Shown piece after piece: positions 1 to 8,299 of a stretch of 64,000 bases of DNA. The stretch comes from AC-32 sp963813435 (GTDB taxonomy: Bacteria; Actinomycetota; Thermoleophilia; Gaiellales; Gaiellaceae). The notes under the pieces are model-generated. The model made no database searches. It saw nothing but the letters and a program-made list of their open reading frames with translations, and was not told where the DNA came from. Each line of letters begins with the position of its first letter. The stretch's first letter is position 1. The DNA lies in assembly GCA_963813435.1 (NCBI GenBank), contig CAWEYY010000003.1, positions 124,001 through 188,000 of the forward strand, in the 5' to 3' direction. Made by a program: the position numbers and the translations under genes.

Positions 1-1067
1 ATCCCGGGCCGCTGCGCCGCGAGAGCGTCGACGACGAGCTTGCCGCTCACGCCCGCGACCGGGTCCTCGCGCGCGGCATAGATGTCGGTGACGGCAACGG
101 CGTCCGCCGCGGCCAGGGCGGCTCCGAGCTCGCCCGCCAGGTGCCGCGTACGCGAGTAGAGGTGCGGTTGGAAGACGACGAGCACGCGGCCGCCGTTGAC
201 GGCCGACCGCGCCGCCGAGAGCGTCGCGGCGATCTCGCTCGGGTGGTGGCCGTAGTCGTCGAACACCTCGACGCCGGCCGCCTCCCCGCGCCGCTCGAGC
301 CTCCGGCCGACCCCCTGGAAGTCGGGCAGCACACGCTCGGCGTCGGCGCGCGGCACGTCTGCCAGCTCGAGCGCGGCAAGGGCCGTCGCCGCGTTGCGCC
401 GATTGTGCTCTCCGGGGACGCCAAGCTCGAAGGCAACGGGTTCGAGCTCCTCGCCGCGGACCTGTGAAGGAGCCTCGGCGAGCCAGCGGTCGAAGAGCTC
501 GCGGACCTCCTCCTCGGAGGCAAACGTCGCGTGATGGTCGAGCTCGATATTCGTGACGACGGCGATCTGCGGGCGCAGCAGCTCGAGCGAGCGGTCCGAC
601 TCGTCCCCCTCGGCGACGAGCCAGCCGCCACCCGCGCGCGCATTGCCGTCCAGCTGCGGAACCTCGCCTCCGATCAGGAATGACGGGTCGAGCCCGAGGC
701 GGCCGAGACAGAACGCGATCATCGCCGCGGTCGTCGTCTTGCCGTGTGCGCCGGCGACGACGATCGACGGCCGGAGCGCAACGAGCTCGGCGAGCAGCTC
801 GCCGCGCCTCCTCACGTCGCGGCCGGCGATCTCCGGGTTGTCCGGGGAGATCGCGCTCGACACGATCACCTCGGCGCCCTCGGGGACATTTGCGTTCTCG
901 TGGCCGATCACGACCGGAACGCCGGCCGCCTCCAGCCGCTCGACATACGAGGAGCGTGCGCGGTCGGAGCCGCCGACCTCCGCCCCCCACTCGCGTGCGA
1001 CGAGCGCGAGCGCGCTCATCCCCGCGCCGCCGATCCCGACGAACCAGAAGCGCCTACCCTCGAGCAA
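1..1067 (-). CDS. murC: UDP-N-acetylmuramate--L-alanine ligase, MurC (partial, C-terminus beyond window)
   Basis: Cytoplasmic ATP-dependent ligase that adds L-alanine to UDP-MurNAc, the first amino acid of the peptidoglycan stem. The reverse-strand reading shows the N-terminal dinucleotide-like loop VGIGGAGMSALA, the Mur ligase P-loop GAHGKTTT and the EGDESDRS segment. It runs off the left edge at base 1. No ATG lies near the N-terminus. I chose a TTG at 1067, 14 nt inside the end of murG, because a GGAGGAG sits about 10 nt upstream and the coding starts just before the glycine loop. Last visible gene of the dcw cluster; murB, ftsQ and ftsZ would be expected further left. Confidence 0.93.
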   Translation of the reverse strand, partial: MLEGRRFWFVGIGGAGMSALALVAREWGAEVGGSDRARSSYVERLEAAGVPVVIGHENANVPEGAEVIVSSAISPDNPEIAGRDVRRRGELLAELVALRPSIVVAGAHGKTTTAAMIAFCLGRLGLDPSFLIGGEVPQLDGNARAGGGWLVAEGDESDRSLELLRPQIAVVTNIELDHHATFASEEEVRELFDRWLAEAPSQVRGEELEPVAFELGVPGEHNRRNAATALAALELADVPRADAERVLPDFQGVGRRLERRGEAAGVEVFDDYGHHPSEIAATLSAARSAVNGGRVLVVFQPHLYSRTRHLAGELGAALAAADAVAVTDIYAAREDPVAGVSGKLVVDALAAQRPG

Positions 1068-2118
1068 GCGCGATCAGCTCCTCCGCGATCTCGTTGGCCG
1101 CATCCGGGCGCGCGACCCGCAGCATCGCCTCGCCCATCTCCGTCAGGCGGTGCGGGTCGTCGAGCAGCGAGCGCACGATCTCGGGCACGCGGCCGAGGTC
1201 GGTCTGCGGGACGAGGATCGCCCCGCCCGCGTCCTGGAAGTAGCGCGCGTTCCGGGTCTGGTGGTCGGCGGTCGCAAACGGGTACGGGACGAGGATCGCG
1301 GGCTTCCCGGCCGCGGCGAGCTCCCAGACGCCTCCGCCCGAGCGCGCGAGGACGAGGTCGGCGGCCCCCAACGCAAGCCCGTAGTCGTCGAGAAACGGCA
1401 GCAGCTTGTAGTCGGACCGCGACACGCGACCCTGCAGCCCTTCGAGCTGCGTCTCGCCGCAAAGGTGGAGGACGGCAGGTCCTGACACGCCGAAGCTCTC
1501 GACGGCGAGCTCGTTCAGCGCTCGGGCACCCTGGCTTCCGCCCGCGACGAGCAGCAGCGGCCCGTCGGCCGGAAGCTCCAGCTCCGCCCGCGCCCAGTCG
1601 CGCGGCACCGGTCGCGAGCGCGAAGGGATCGGGCGGCCCGTCACGCGGTACTTCGGCCCGTTCCGTCCCGAGATCGGGAACGCGAGGAACACGCGCTTGG
1701 CGAACGGCGCCGCGAGCCGGTTCGCGAGCCCGAGGTGCGCATCCGCTTCCATCACCGCGGAGGGAATCCGCCGCCGCGCGGCCGCGAGCACCATCGGGCC
1801 GCCGACGTACCCGCCGCCTCCGAGCACGACGTCCGGCTTCCGCCGCGCGAGGATCCGATCGCATGCGGCCGGCGAGCCGACTGCTCGCAGAGCAGCGCGC
1901 GCCTGGGCGAGCCCTGGCTGGCGCGGAAGGCCGCTCACGCGGAACGTGTCGAGCTCGTAGCCGGCCTCAGGAACGAGCCGAGCCTCGGCGCGCTCCGGCG
2001 ACCCGGCGAACGTCACCCGTGCTCCGCGTTCGCGGAGCGCTTCGGCGACTGCGAGGGCGGGCAGCACGTGGCCGGCTGTCCCCCCGGCTGCGATCAGACA
2101 CGCTGGCGACTCCGACAT
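1054..2118 (-). CDS. murG: UDP-N-acetylglucosamine--undecaprenyl-PP-MurNAc-pentapeptide transferase, MurG
   Basis: Peripheral membrane GT-B glycosyltransferase that converts lipid I to lipid II on the inner face of the membrane. The 354-aa product has the N-terminal acceptor loop GGTAGHVLPA (residues 12-21), a second glycine-rich loop GGGGYVGGP near residue 98, and the donor-site loop GGSQGARALNE near residue 197, followed by SGGGVWELAAAGKP. The start is fixed by the loop at residue 12. The first 152 nt overlap the 3' end of ftsW in another frame, which is unusually long for this junction. The 3' end overlaps murC by 14 nt. Confidence 0.97.
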   Translation of the reverse strand: MSESPACLIAAGGTAGHVLPALAVAEALRERGARVTFAGSPERAEARLVPEAGYELDTFRVSGLPRQPGLAQARAALRAVGSPAACDRILARRKPDVVLGGGGYVGGPMVLAAARRRIPSAVMEADAHLGLANRLAAPFAKRVFLAFPISGRNGPKYRVTGRPIPSRSRPVPRDWARAELELPADGPLLLVAGGSQGARALNELAVESFGVSGPAVLHLCGETQLEGLQGRVSRSDYKLLPFLDDYGLALGAADLVLARSGGGVWELAAAGKPAILVPYPFATADHQTRNARYFQDAGGAILVPQTDLGRVPEIVRSLLDDPHRLTEMGEAMLRVARPDAANEIAEELIALARG

Positions 2119-3193
2119 TGCCTGCGATGTTAAGGAGGATGCCCACGGAGACGAGCGCCACGACGAGGCTCGACCCGCCGTAGGAGACGAACGGGAGCGG
2201 AATTCCGGTCAGCGGCGCGAGCCCGAGCACGGCCGCGAGGTTGATCGCCGCCTGGCCGCAGACGAGCACCGTCAGGCCGGCCGCGAGGCGCTTGCCGAAC
2301 GGGTCGCGGCATCCGAGCGCGATGCGAAGGCCGAAGTAGGCGAAGGCCGCGTAGGCGACGATCACGGCGGTCGCGCCGACGAGCCCGAGCTCCTCGCCGA
2401 TGATCGCGAAGATCATGTCCGTGTGCGCCTCGGGGAGGAAGTTCGCCTTCTCGATGCTCTGGCCGAGCCCCCGCCCGAAGATCCCGCCGGAGCCGAGTCC
2501 GATCATCGCCTGCACGGTCTGGTAGCCGGCACCCTGCGCGTCGTTCCACGGATTGAGGAAGCTGAACAGCCGCGCGCGGCGATACGGCTCGAACCAGATC
2601 ACGACCATGCTCAGAGAGGCTGCGATTGCGACCCCCGCGCCGACCGTCCGCACCGGCGTCCCGGCGACGAGCAGCATCGCCGAGAGCATCACGAGGATCG
2701 TGATCGCGGTGCCGAGGTCGGGCTCGGCGAGCAGGAGCACCGAGACGATCCCCGCGAGCAGGCCCACCGGGCGCCAGAGCTCGCGCAGGTTCTGCGGGGG
2801 CCTCCGGCGGGTGAGGTACGCGGCCGCCCAGACTGCGAGCGCCAGCTTCGCGAGCTCGGACGGCTGGAAGACGGCCGGGCCGAACGTGATCCAGCGGCGG
2901 GCGCCGTTCACCGCCTGGCCGACAACGAGCACGGCAAGCAGCAGCGCGATGCTCGACACGATCAGGACCGGGGCGAGCTTGCGCAGGATCCGGTAGTCCG
3001 TCCGCGAAGCCACGAGCATCAGCACGAGCCCGAGCAGCGCGTAACCGGCCTGGCGCTTCAGGTAGTAGGCAGGGTCACCGTTCGCGAGCGCGGCGGAGGC
3101 CGACGTCGCGCTGTAGACCATCACCAGGCCGAAGGCGACCAGGCCGCAGGTGATCAGGGTCAGAACGCTCGCTTCGAGCTGTCCGCGCTTCAC
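1967..3193 (-). CDS. ftsW: Septal peptidoglycan glycosyltransferase FtsW (SEDS family)
   Basis: Integral membrane SEDS polymerase that works with FtsI to make septal peptidoglycan. The 408-aa product has about ten hydrophobic segments, the SEDS motifs FQPSELAKLALAVW and EPDLGTA, and the C-terminal block TGIPLPFVSYGGSSL. Start is GTG at 3193, overlapping the murD stop as GTGA (4-nt coupling). After the last membrane segment (about residue 358) the frame continues for roughly 50 Arg/Ser-rich residues that lie entirely inside murG. FtsW proteins usually end soon after the last helix, so this tail is either a real cationic extension or the result of a missed stop. Confidence 0.95.
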   Translation of the reverse strand: MKRGQLEASVLTLITCGLVAFGLVMVYSATSASAALANGDPAYYLKRQAGYALLGLVLMLVASRTDYRILRKLAPVLIVSSIALLLAVLVVGQAVNGARRWITFGPAVFQPSELAKLALAVWAAAYLTRRRPPQNLRELWRPVGLLAGIVSVLLLAEPDLGTAITILVMLSAMLLVAGTPVRTVGAGVAIAASLSMVVIWFEPYRRARLFSFLNPWNDAQGAGYQTVQAMIGLGSGGIFGRGLGQSIEKANFLPEAHTDMIFAIIGEELGLVGATAVIVAYAAFAYFGLRIALGCRDPFGKRLAAGLTVLVCGQAAINLAAVLGLAPLTGIPLPFVSYGGSSLVVALVSVGILLNIAGNVGVASVSDRSRGDSRPRAARPRSRRSAPRTRSTGDVRRVAGARRGSARS

Positions 3194-4347
3194 CCGGACA
3201 GGTTCTGCACCAGCCTCCTGAACTCCTCGCCCCGCTCCTCGAAGTCGCGGAACTGGTCGTAGCTCGCGCACGCGGGCGAGAGCAGCACCACGTCGCCCGG
3301 CTCGGCCTCGATCGCGTTGAGCGCGGTTGCGAGGTCGCCGTCGCGCCGGGCCTGTGGGATGGCGGCGGCGAGCTCCTCCGCGGTCTCGCCGATCGCGTGC
3401 ACGCTCTTCACGTTCGGGCCGAGCGCGGCGGCGAGCGGCGCGAAGTCCTCGCCCTTGCGCGACCCGCCGACGATCAGGTGCACGGGCTCGTTCTCGTAGG
3501 CGGCGAGCGCTCGCAGCGCGGCGGCGACGTTGGTCGCCTTCGAGTCGTTGACGTACGTGACGCCGTTCAGCTCGCGCACGGGCTCGAGCCGGTGCGGGAC
3601 TCCGGGGAACGTGCGCAGCGCTTCGGCGATCTGCTCGTCGGGCACGCCTGCCGCGCGGGCAGCCGCGGTCGCGGCGGCGGCGTTCTCGCGGTTGTGGGCG
3701 CCTCGGATGAGCGGCTCGGCCGGGAGCGGGTCGTCCGCCGAGAACTCGATCCCGTCGAGCCCGAGCCCGCGCGGGACGATCTTCGTCTTCGCCCGCTCGA
3801 AGATGCGCAGCTTCGCGTCGCGGTAGGCCTCGAACGACCCGTGGCGGTCGAGGTGGTCCGGCTCGAGGTTCAGCAGCACCGCGATCTCGCACGCGAGCTC
3901 GTGCACGTCCTCCAGCTGGAAGCTCGACAGCTCGCAGACGATCCATGCGCGCGGCTCGACCTGGCCGTCGAGCTCGGTCAGCGCCCGGCCGACGTTCCCC
4001 GCCACGGGTGCGCCCAGCATCGCGCCGAGGAGCTCGCAGGTGGTCGTCTTCCCGTTCGTCCCGGTGACGCCGAGGATCGGGTTGTCGAGCAGCCGGTAGC
4101 CGAGCTCGACCTCGCTCCAGATCGGCACGCCCCGCCGCTCTGCCTCCTCGACGAGCGGCGCCTCGCGCGGGACACCCGGGCTCTTGACGAGCACCTGGAC
4201 CCCGTCGAGCAGCGCGAGCTCTGCGTCGTTCCCGAGCTCACGGTCGGCCGTCACCACCTCCACCCCGCGCCGCTCGAGCGCGTTGACCGCCGCCCGCCCG
4301 GACCGTGCCAGCCCGAGCACGAGCACCCGCTGCGGGAGATCGCTCAT
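3190..4347 (-). CDS. murD: UDP-N-acetylmuramoylalanine--D-glutamate ligase, MurD
   Basis: Adds D-glutamate to UDP-MurNAc-L-Ala. The 385-aa product has the N-terminal nucleotide fold (VLVLGLARSG), the P-loop GTNGKTTT with Lys100, LNLEPDHLDRHG and the central VNDSKATN segment. It is shorter than typical MurD (about 440-450 aa), mostly through loop trimming. ATG at 4347 has no Shine-Dalgarno; TAACGT lies 6 nt upstream, so a new leaderless transcript may begin here, after the hairpin repeat that follows mraY. Couples to ftsW by a GTGA overlap. Confidence 0.96.
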   Translation of the reverse strand: MSDLPQRVLVLGLARSGRAAVNALERRGVEVVTADRELGNDAELALLDGVQVLVKSPGVPREAPLVEEAERRGVPIWSEVELGYRLLDNPILGVTGTNGKTTTCELLGAMLGAPVAGNVGRALTELDGQVEPRAWIVCELSSFQLEDVHELACEIAVLLNLEPDHLDRHGSFEAYRDAKLRIFERAKTKIVPRGLGLDGIEFSADDPLPAEPLIRGAHNRENAAAATAAARAAGVPDEQIAEALRTFPGVPHRLEPVRELNGVTYVNDSKATNVAAALRALAAYENEPVHLIVGGSRKGEDFAPLAAALGPNVKSVHAIGETAEELAAAIPQARRDGDLATALNAIEAEPGDVVLLSPACASYDQFRDFEERGEEFRRLVQNLSG

Positions 4348-4353
4348 GCGACA

Positions 4354-4359
4354 ACGTTA
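4354..4359 (-). promoter_or_regulatory. Putative -10 hexamer of murD (leaderless)
   Basis: TAACGT on the minus strand ends 6 nt before the murD ATG, and no ribosome-binding site fits between. It matches the TANNNT-near-start pattern seen at many operon heads in this window. Confidence 0.45.
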
Positions 4360-4375
4360 GATCCGGGCGCGACCG

Positions 4376-4446
4376 TACAGCTGCGCAGACGGCCGAGCCA
4401 GCGAGACCGGCTCGGCCTGAAAGCGACATCGCAAGCGACGTCGCTC
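4376..4446 (-). repeat. Dispersed intergenic hairpin repeat, copy E (after mraY)
   Basis: Read on the minus strand it starts in the mraY stop codon: GCGACGTCGCTTGCGATGTC, then TTTCAGG, then a hairpin with perfect 9-bp arms (4391-4399 and 4409-4417), then CGTCTG. It has the same head, hairpin and tail architecture as the copies near 8.2, 17.0, 37.6 and 39.6 kb. Same orientation as mraY and directly 3' of it, so a terminator or mRNA 3'-end role is plausible. There is no U-tract. Confidence 0.75.
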
Positions 4447-5449
4447 AGCGGAACCCGGTGAAGTAGCGGTAGTACAGCGCGAACGCGACCGCGCACAGGA
4501 TCCCGGTCACGATCCAGAAGCGGACCATGATCTTCGTCTCGGACCAGGCCTTCATCTCGAAGTGGTGGTGGATCGGGGCCATCAGGAAGACACGTCTCCC
4601 GAAGTACTTGAAGCTGAAGACCTGGATGATCACCGAGAGCGCCTCGATCACGAAGATGCCGCCGATCAGGAGCAGCAGGAAGATCGTCTGCGTGAAGATC
4701 GCGAAGGCCGCGAGCGCGCCGCCGATCGCCATCGAGCCGGTGTCGCCCATGATCACCTCGGCCGGCCAGGCGTTGTACCAGAGGAACCCGATCGCGGCCC
4801 CGATCAGCGCCGCGGCGACGATCGCCAGGTCGAGCTTCGTGTCGAAGCGGTGCCCGGGCCTGCCGGAACGGATCCAGGCGATCACGGCCATCGCCGCGAA
4901 CGTGAACAGGGCGATGATGCTCGTCCCTGCAGCGAGCCCGTCGAGGCCGTCGGTGAGATTGACTCCGTTCGCGGCGCCCGCGATGACGAGGAAGAGCAGC
5001 CCGTACCAGGCCCAGGAGAGCTGGATCGCGCCGACGGCCGGGACGTACACCTCGGTCGGGAGGTGCTGGTGACGCGCCGCGATGCCGACGCCGATCGTGA
5101 TCAGGCCGAGCAGGACGAGCTTCCAGCGGCCCGAGAGCCCGAGCGAGCGCTTGTGTGTCAGCTTGATCAGGTCGTCGGTGAACCCGATCGCGCCGCAGCC
5201 GAGGGTGACGAAGAGCACCGCCAGCCCGGGCACGGTGTACGTGGTGAGCGCGAGGAAGCCGATCGCCGCCCCGAGCAGGATCAGGAGGCCGCCCATCGTC
5301 GGCGTCCCCTGCTTGGCGAGGTGGTGCTGCGGGCCCTCTTCCCGGATCTGCTGGCCGAACTCGTGGCGCCGCAGGAAGCGGATGAACGTCGGGCCGAGCA
5401 GGATCGCGATCACGAATGCCACGACGCCTGCAATCAGGACTCGACTCAA
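4445..5449 (-). CDS. mraY: Phospho-N-acetylmuramoyl-pentapeptide transferase, MraY
   Basis: Polytopic membrane enzyme that moves phospho-MurNAc-pentapeptide onto undecaprenyl phosphate, forming lipid I. The 334-aa product has about ten hydrophobic segments, the TPTMGG signature near the N-terminus, NLTDGLDGLAAG in the middle and the APIHHHFE motif near the C-terminus. No ATG or GTG fits the N-terminus. A TTG at 5449 overlaps the murF stop as TTGA, mirroring the GTGA/ATGA couplings elsewhere in the cluster. A hairpin repeat follows the stop. Confidence 0.96.
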   Translation of the reverse strand: MSRVLIAGVVAFVIAILLGPTFIRFLRRHEFGQQIREEGPQHHLAKQGTPTMGGLLILLGAAIGFLALTTYTVPGLAVLFVTLGCGAIGFTDDLIKLTHKRSLGLSGRWKLVLLGLITIGVGIAARHQHLPTEVYVPAVGAIQLSWAWYGLLFLVIAGAANGVNLTDGLDGLAAGTSIIALFTFAAMAVIAWIRSGRPGHRFDTKLDLAIVAAALIGAAIGFLWYNAWPAEVIMGDTGSMAIGGALAAFAIFTQTIFLLLLIGGIFVIEALSVIIQVFSFKYFGRRVFLMAPIHHHFEMKAWSETKIMVRFWIVTGILCAVAFALYYRYFTGFR

Positions 5450-6687
5450 GCGTTCACCGCCGCCAGTGCCTCCGCGACCGCCTCGAGCCCGACGGCACGC
5501 GAGGCCTTCACGAGCACGCAGTCGCCGGGCCTGAGCTCCCCTTCGACCTCGCCGGCGAAGCTCGGAGCGTCCAGCTCCTCCTCCCAGACGGTGGCCTGGA
5601 GGCCGCCCGACTCGTAGTTCTTCGCCAGCGGGCCGACCGCGAACAGGACGTCGACCCCGAGCTCGACGAGCACCTCGCCGATCTCGCGGTGGAAGCGCGG
5701 CGACTCCGGCCCGAGCTCGGCCATCTCGCCGAGCACGGCCACCGTGCGCCTGCCGTCCGCTCGCTCGACGAGGTGCGCGAGCGCTGCGCGCATCGAGACC
5801 GGGTTCGCGTTGTACGCGTCGTTGATGAGCAGGCCGCCTCCCGGGAGCGGGACCTCCTCGCCGCGCCAGCGCGAGAGCTCGACGTCCACGCGGTCGGGCT
5901 TCGGGAGGCCGAGCACGCCGAGCACCGCGAGCGCCGCGGCGGCGTTCGCGGCCTGATGGCGCGAGGCGAGGTTGAAGCTGACGCCGTCGACGAGGGCGCG
6001 CCCTTCCTCGAAGAGGACCTCCGGCTCGCGCAGGCGCACGACCTCGATGTCCTCGCGCGCGACCGGGAAGTCCTCGGGGACGATCGCGGTGCCGCCCGGC
6101 GGCAGGGCGTCGACGAGCTCGCTTTTCGCCTCGATGACGCCTTCCAGAGAGCCGACCAGCTCGAGATGCGCCGGACCGACATTCGTGATGAGCCCGACCC
6201 CGGGCCTCGCGATCTGACAGAGCTCCGCGATCTGCCCCAGGCCCCGCATCGCAAGCTCGAGGATGCACACGTCGGTGTCGGGCTCGAGGCGGCATAGCGT
6301 GAGCGGGACGCCGATCTCGTTGTTGTAGCTCGCCTCGGCGGCGACCGTGCTCGCGCCTGGTGCGCAGAGCGCGGCGAGGATGTCCTTGGTCGACGTCTTG
6401 GCCGTCGAGCCGGTGATGCCGACGACCCCGGCGTTCGAGCGGTCGCGCACCGCGGCGCCGAGGGCGGCCATGGCGGCGAACGGCTCGTCGGGAACAAGGG
6501 TCGCGGCGGCGCCCCTATCGAGCGCCTCGTCGCAGAACTCCGCGCCCGCGCCGATCGCGACGAAGAGGTCTCCCGGCCTGATGCGGCGCGAGTCGACCTG
6601 GACGCCCGTGATCTCGCCGGCGCCGGGAGCCGTGTGAAGCTCACCGTCCGTCAGCTCGGCGACCTCTGCCAGCGTGAGCGGAATCAC
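5446..6687 (-). CDS. murF: UDP-N-acetylmuramoyl-tripeptide--D-alanyl-D-alanine ligase, MurF
   Basis: Adds the D-Ala-D-Ala dipeptide to UDP-MurNAc-tripeptide. The 413-aa product has an N-terminal substrate domain, SYNNEIGVPLTL, GPAHLE and the C-terminal NDAYNANP segment of MurF. The P-loop reads TGSTAKTSTK (residues 92-101): the glycine normally preceding the catalytic lysine is Ala96, with Lys97 kept. The reading frame is intact around it. Translationally coupled to murE (ATGA overlap at 6684-6687). Confidence 0.95.
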   Translation of the reverse strand: MIPLTLAEVAELTDGELHTAPGAGEITGVQVDSRRIRPGDLFVAIGAGAEFCDEALDRGAAATLVPDEPFAAMAALGAAVRDRSNAGVVGITGSTAKTSTKDILAALCAPGASTVAAEASYNNEIGVPLTLCRLEPDTDVCILELAMRGLGQIAELCQIARPGVGLITNVGPAHLELVGSLEGVIEAKSELVDALPPGGTAIVPEDFPVAREDIEVVRLREPEVLFEEGRALVDGVSFNLASRHQAANAAAALAVLGVLGLPKPDRVDVELSRWRGEEVPLPGGGLLINDAYNANPVSMRAALAHLVERADGRRTVAVLGEMAELGPESPRFHREIGEVLVELGVDVLFAVGPLAKNYESGGLQATVWEEELDAPSFAGEVEGELRPGDCVLVKASRAVGLEAVAEALAAVNA

Positions 6688-8075
6688 GCCTTGGCCCCGA
6701 GCCGGCGCAGGACGTCGCGCGCGACCTCTCGGTCGTCGAACGGGATCGTCCGGTCGGCGAACTCCTGACCCTGCTCGTGGCCCTTGCCCGCGATCACGAC
6801 CACGTCGCCCTCGTCCGCCTCGGAGAGCGCTCGCTCGATCGCGGCCGCGCGGTCTGGTTCGACCTCCACCTCGCGCGTGACCCCGGTCAGGATCTCGTCG
6901 ATGATCGCCTGCGGATCCTCGCTACGCGGGTTGTCCGAGGTCACGATCGCGACGTCGGCGAGCTCCGAGGCGATCCCGCCCATGATCGGGCGCTTGCCGC
7001 GGTCGCGGTCGCCGCCGCAGCCGAAGACGCAGATCAGCCGTCCGCTCGTGAGCTCGCGCGCCGTGCGGAGGACGCTCTCGAGCGCCTCTGGCTTGTGCGA
7101 GTAGTCGACGATCACTTCGAACGGCTGGCCCGCCGAGACGGACTCGAACCTGCCCGGGACTCCACGCACAGACTCGAGCCCGCGCGCGATCGCGTCGTCG
7201 TCAATCCCGAGAAGGCGGCTCGCGGCCAGCGCGCCCAAAGCGTTCTCGGCGTTGAAGCGGCCGCGAAGCTTGAGGTCGATCCCTTCGAGGGCCTGCGGGC
7301 CGACCTCCGCGTCGTCCGCGAACCCGAATGTGAGGGCGTCGGGCCGGTCCGACGCGAGCTTCCGGCCCCACTCGTTGCCGACGTTGATCGCCGCGGGCGG
7401 CCGCTCCTCGGTGAACAGGCGCCGCTTCGCCTCGAAATAGCGCTCCATCGTTCCATGGAAGTCGAGGTGATCCTGGCTCAGGTTCGTGAACACGAGCACC
7501 GAGAAGCGGACGCGATCGAGCCGGCCGAGCTCGGAGCCGTGCGAGGTCGCCTCCATCGCGCAGCTGCGGTCGCCCGCGTCGAGCATCTCGCGGAACGCGC
7601 GCTGGAGGTCGATCGCCTCGGGCGTCGTGCGGATCGCGGGACGGCGCTCGCCGCCGACGCGACTCTCGATCGTCCCGAGCAGTCCCGGGCGGCGGCCGGC
7701 GGCGGCGAGGATCGCGTACAGGAGGAACGCGGTGGTGGTCTTGCCGTTCGTGCCGGTGACGCCGGCGATCTGCAGCTCTTCGCTCGGCCGTCCGAAGAAC
7801 TCGTCGGCTGCGATGCCCATCGCGCGCCGCGCGTCCGCGACCACCAGCTGCGGAACGTCAAGCTCGAGCGGACGCTCGACGACGAGGGCGACGGCGCCGT
7901 TTGCGACGGCCTCGGGAGCGAAGTCGTGCCCGTCGGCGCGGCCGCCCGGCACGCAGAAGAACAGGGCCCCCGGGCCGGCCGAGCGCGCGTCGTAGGAGAG
8001 GTCGCGGATCTCCACGGGAGCGCGTCGCAGGACGTCTGCGGGAGCGAGCGCTGCGATGACGCGCTCGAGGTGCAT
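6684..8075 (-). CDS. murE: UDP-N-acetylmuramoyl-tripeptide synthetase, MurE (meso-diaminopimelate type)
   Basis: Adds the third stem-peptide residue. The 463-aa product carries the P-loop GTNGKTTT (Lys112), the carbamylated-lysine region FEAKRRLF and the specificity motif DNPRSEDP at residues 381-388. DNPR is the signature of enzymes using meso-diaminopimelate, so this cell probably has mDAP peptidoglycan. ATG at 8075 has no Shine-Dalgarno but has TAGACT 9 nt upstream, so murE probably begins its own leaderless transcript, separated from ftsI by 219 bp containing a repeat and an 11-bp-phased direct repeat. Confidence 0.96.
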   Translation of the reverse strand: MHLERVIAALAPADVLRRAPVEIRDLSYDARSAGPGALFFCVPGGRADGHDFAPEAVANGAVALVVERPLELDVPQLVVADARRAMGIAADEFFGRPSEELQIAGVTGTNGKTTTAFLLYAILAAAGRRPGLLGTIESRVGGERRPAIRTTPEAIDLQRAFREMLDAGDRSCAMEATSHGSELGRLDRVRFSVLVFTNLSQDHLDFHGTMERYFEAKRRLFTEERPPAAINVGNEWGRKLASDRPDALTFGFADDAEVGPQALEGIDLKLRGRFNAENALGALAASRLLGIDDDAIARGLESVRGVPGRFESVSAGQPFEVIVDYSHKPEALESVLRTARELTSGRLICVFGCGGDRDRGKRPIMGGIASELADVAIVTSDNPRSEDPQAIIDEILTGVTREVEVEPDRAAAIERALSEADEGDVVVIAGKGHEQGQEFADRTIPFDDREVARDVLRRLGAKA

Positions 8076-8084
8076 CGCCGCGCG

Positions 8085-8090
8085 AGTCTA
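8085..8090 (-). promoter_or_regulatory. Putative -10 hexamer of murE (leaderless)
   Basis: TAGACT on the minus strand, 9 nt before the murE ATG. The same hexamer precedes the aldehyde dehydrogenase gene and the gene at 37772. I see no convincing -35. Confidence 0.55.
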
Positions 8091-8154
8091 CCAAGTGCCT
8101 CTGCCGTGACGGAGGTGCCGTTGCGGCCAGAACCGCGCTTTTTGCAGCACTTTT

Positions 8155-8171
8155 GTCACAGTTCGGTGACA
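8155..8171. promoter_or_regulatory. Candidate OmpR-family operator upstream of murE
   Basis: GTCACA and GTGACA repeat with 11-bp spacing; the same bases also form an inverted pair TGTCAC/GTGACA (8154-8171). It lies 65-85 bp upstream of the putative murE -10. GTNACA direct repeats resemble sites reported for the actinobacterial cell-wall regulator MtrA; assigning it to MtrA is inference. Confidence 0.35.
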
Positions 8172-8230
8172 GACACGTGCGCCGATTCCCGATACGATCG
8201 CCTCGGGGAGGAGGCCGGGCGAACCGTACT

Positions 8231-8299
8231 AAGGCGCTCGCTTGCGACGCCGACCAGAGAGGCCGTGCCGGCTTTGCCGGTGCGGCCGTCGTCTCTAGG
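8231..8299 (+). repeat. Dispersed intergenic hairpin repeat, copy A (ftsI-murE gap)
   Basis: Head AAGGCGCTCGCTTGCGACGC, then a hairpin GGCCGTGCCGG / CCGGTGCGGCC around a CTTTG loop (about 8261-8287), ending in the ftsI stop codon. Closest to the copy at 39577. It is inverted relative to ftsI and murE transcription. The hairpin can form in either transcript. Confidence 0.75.
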
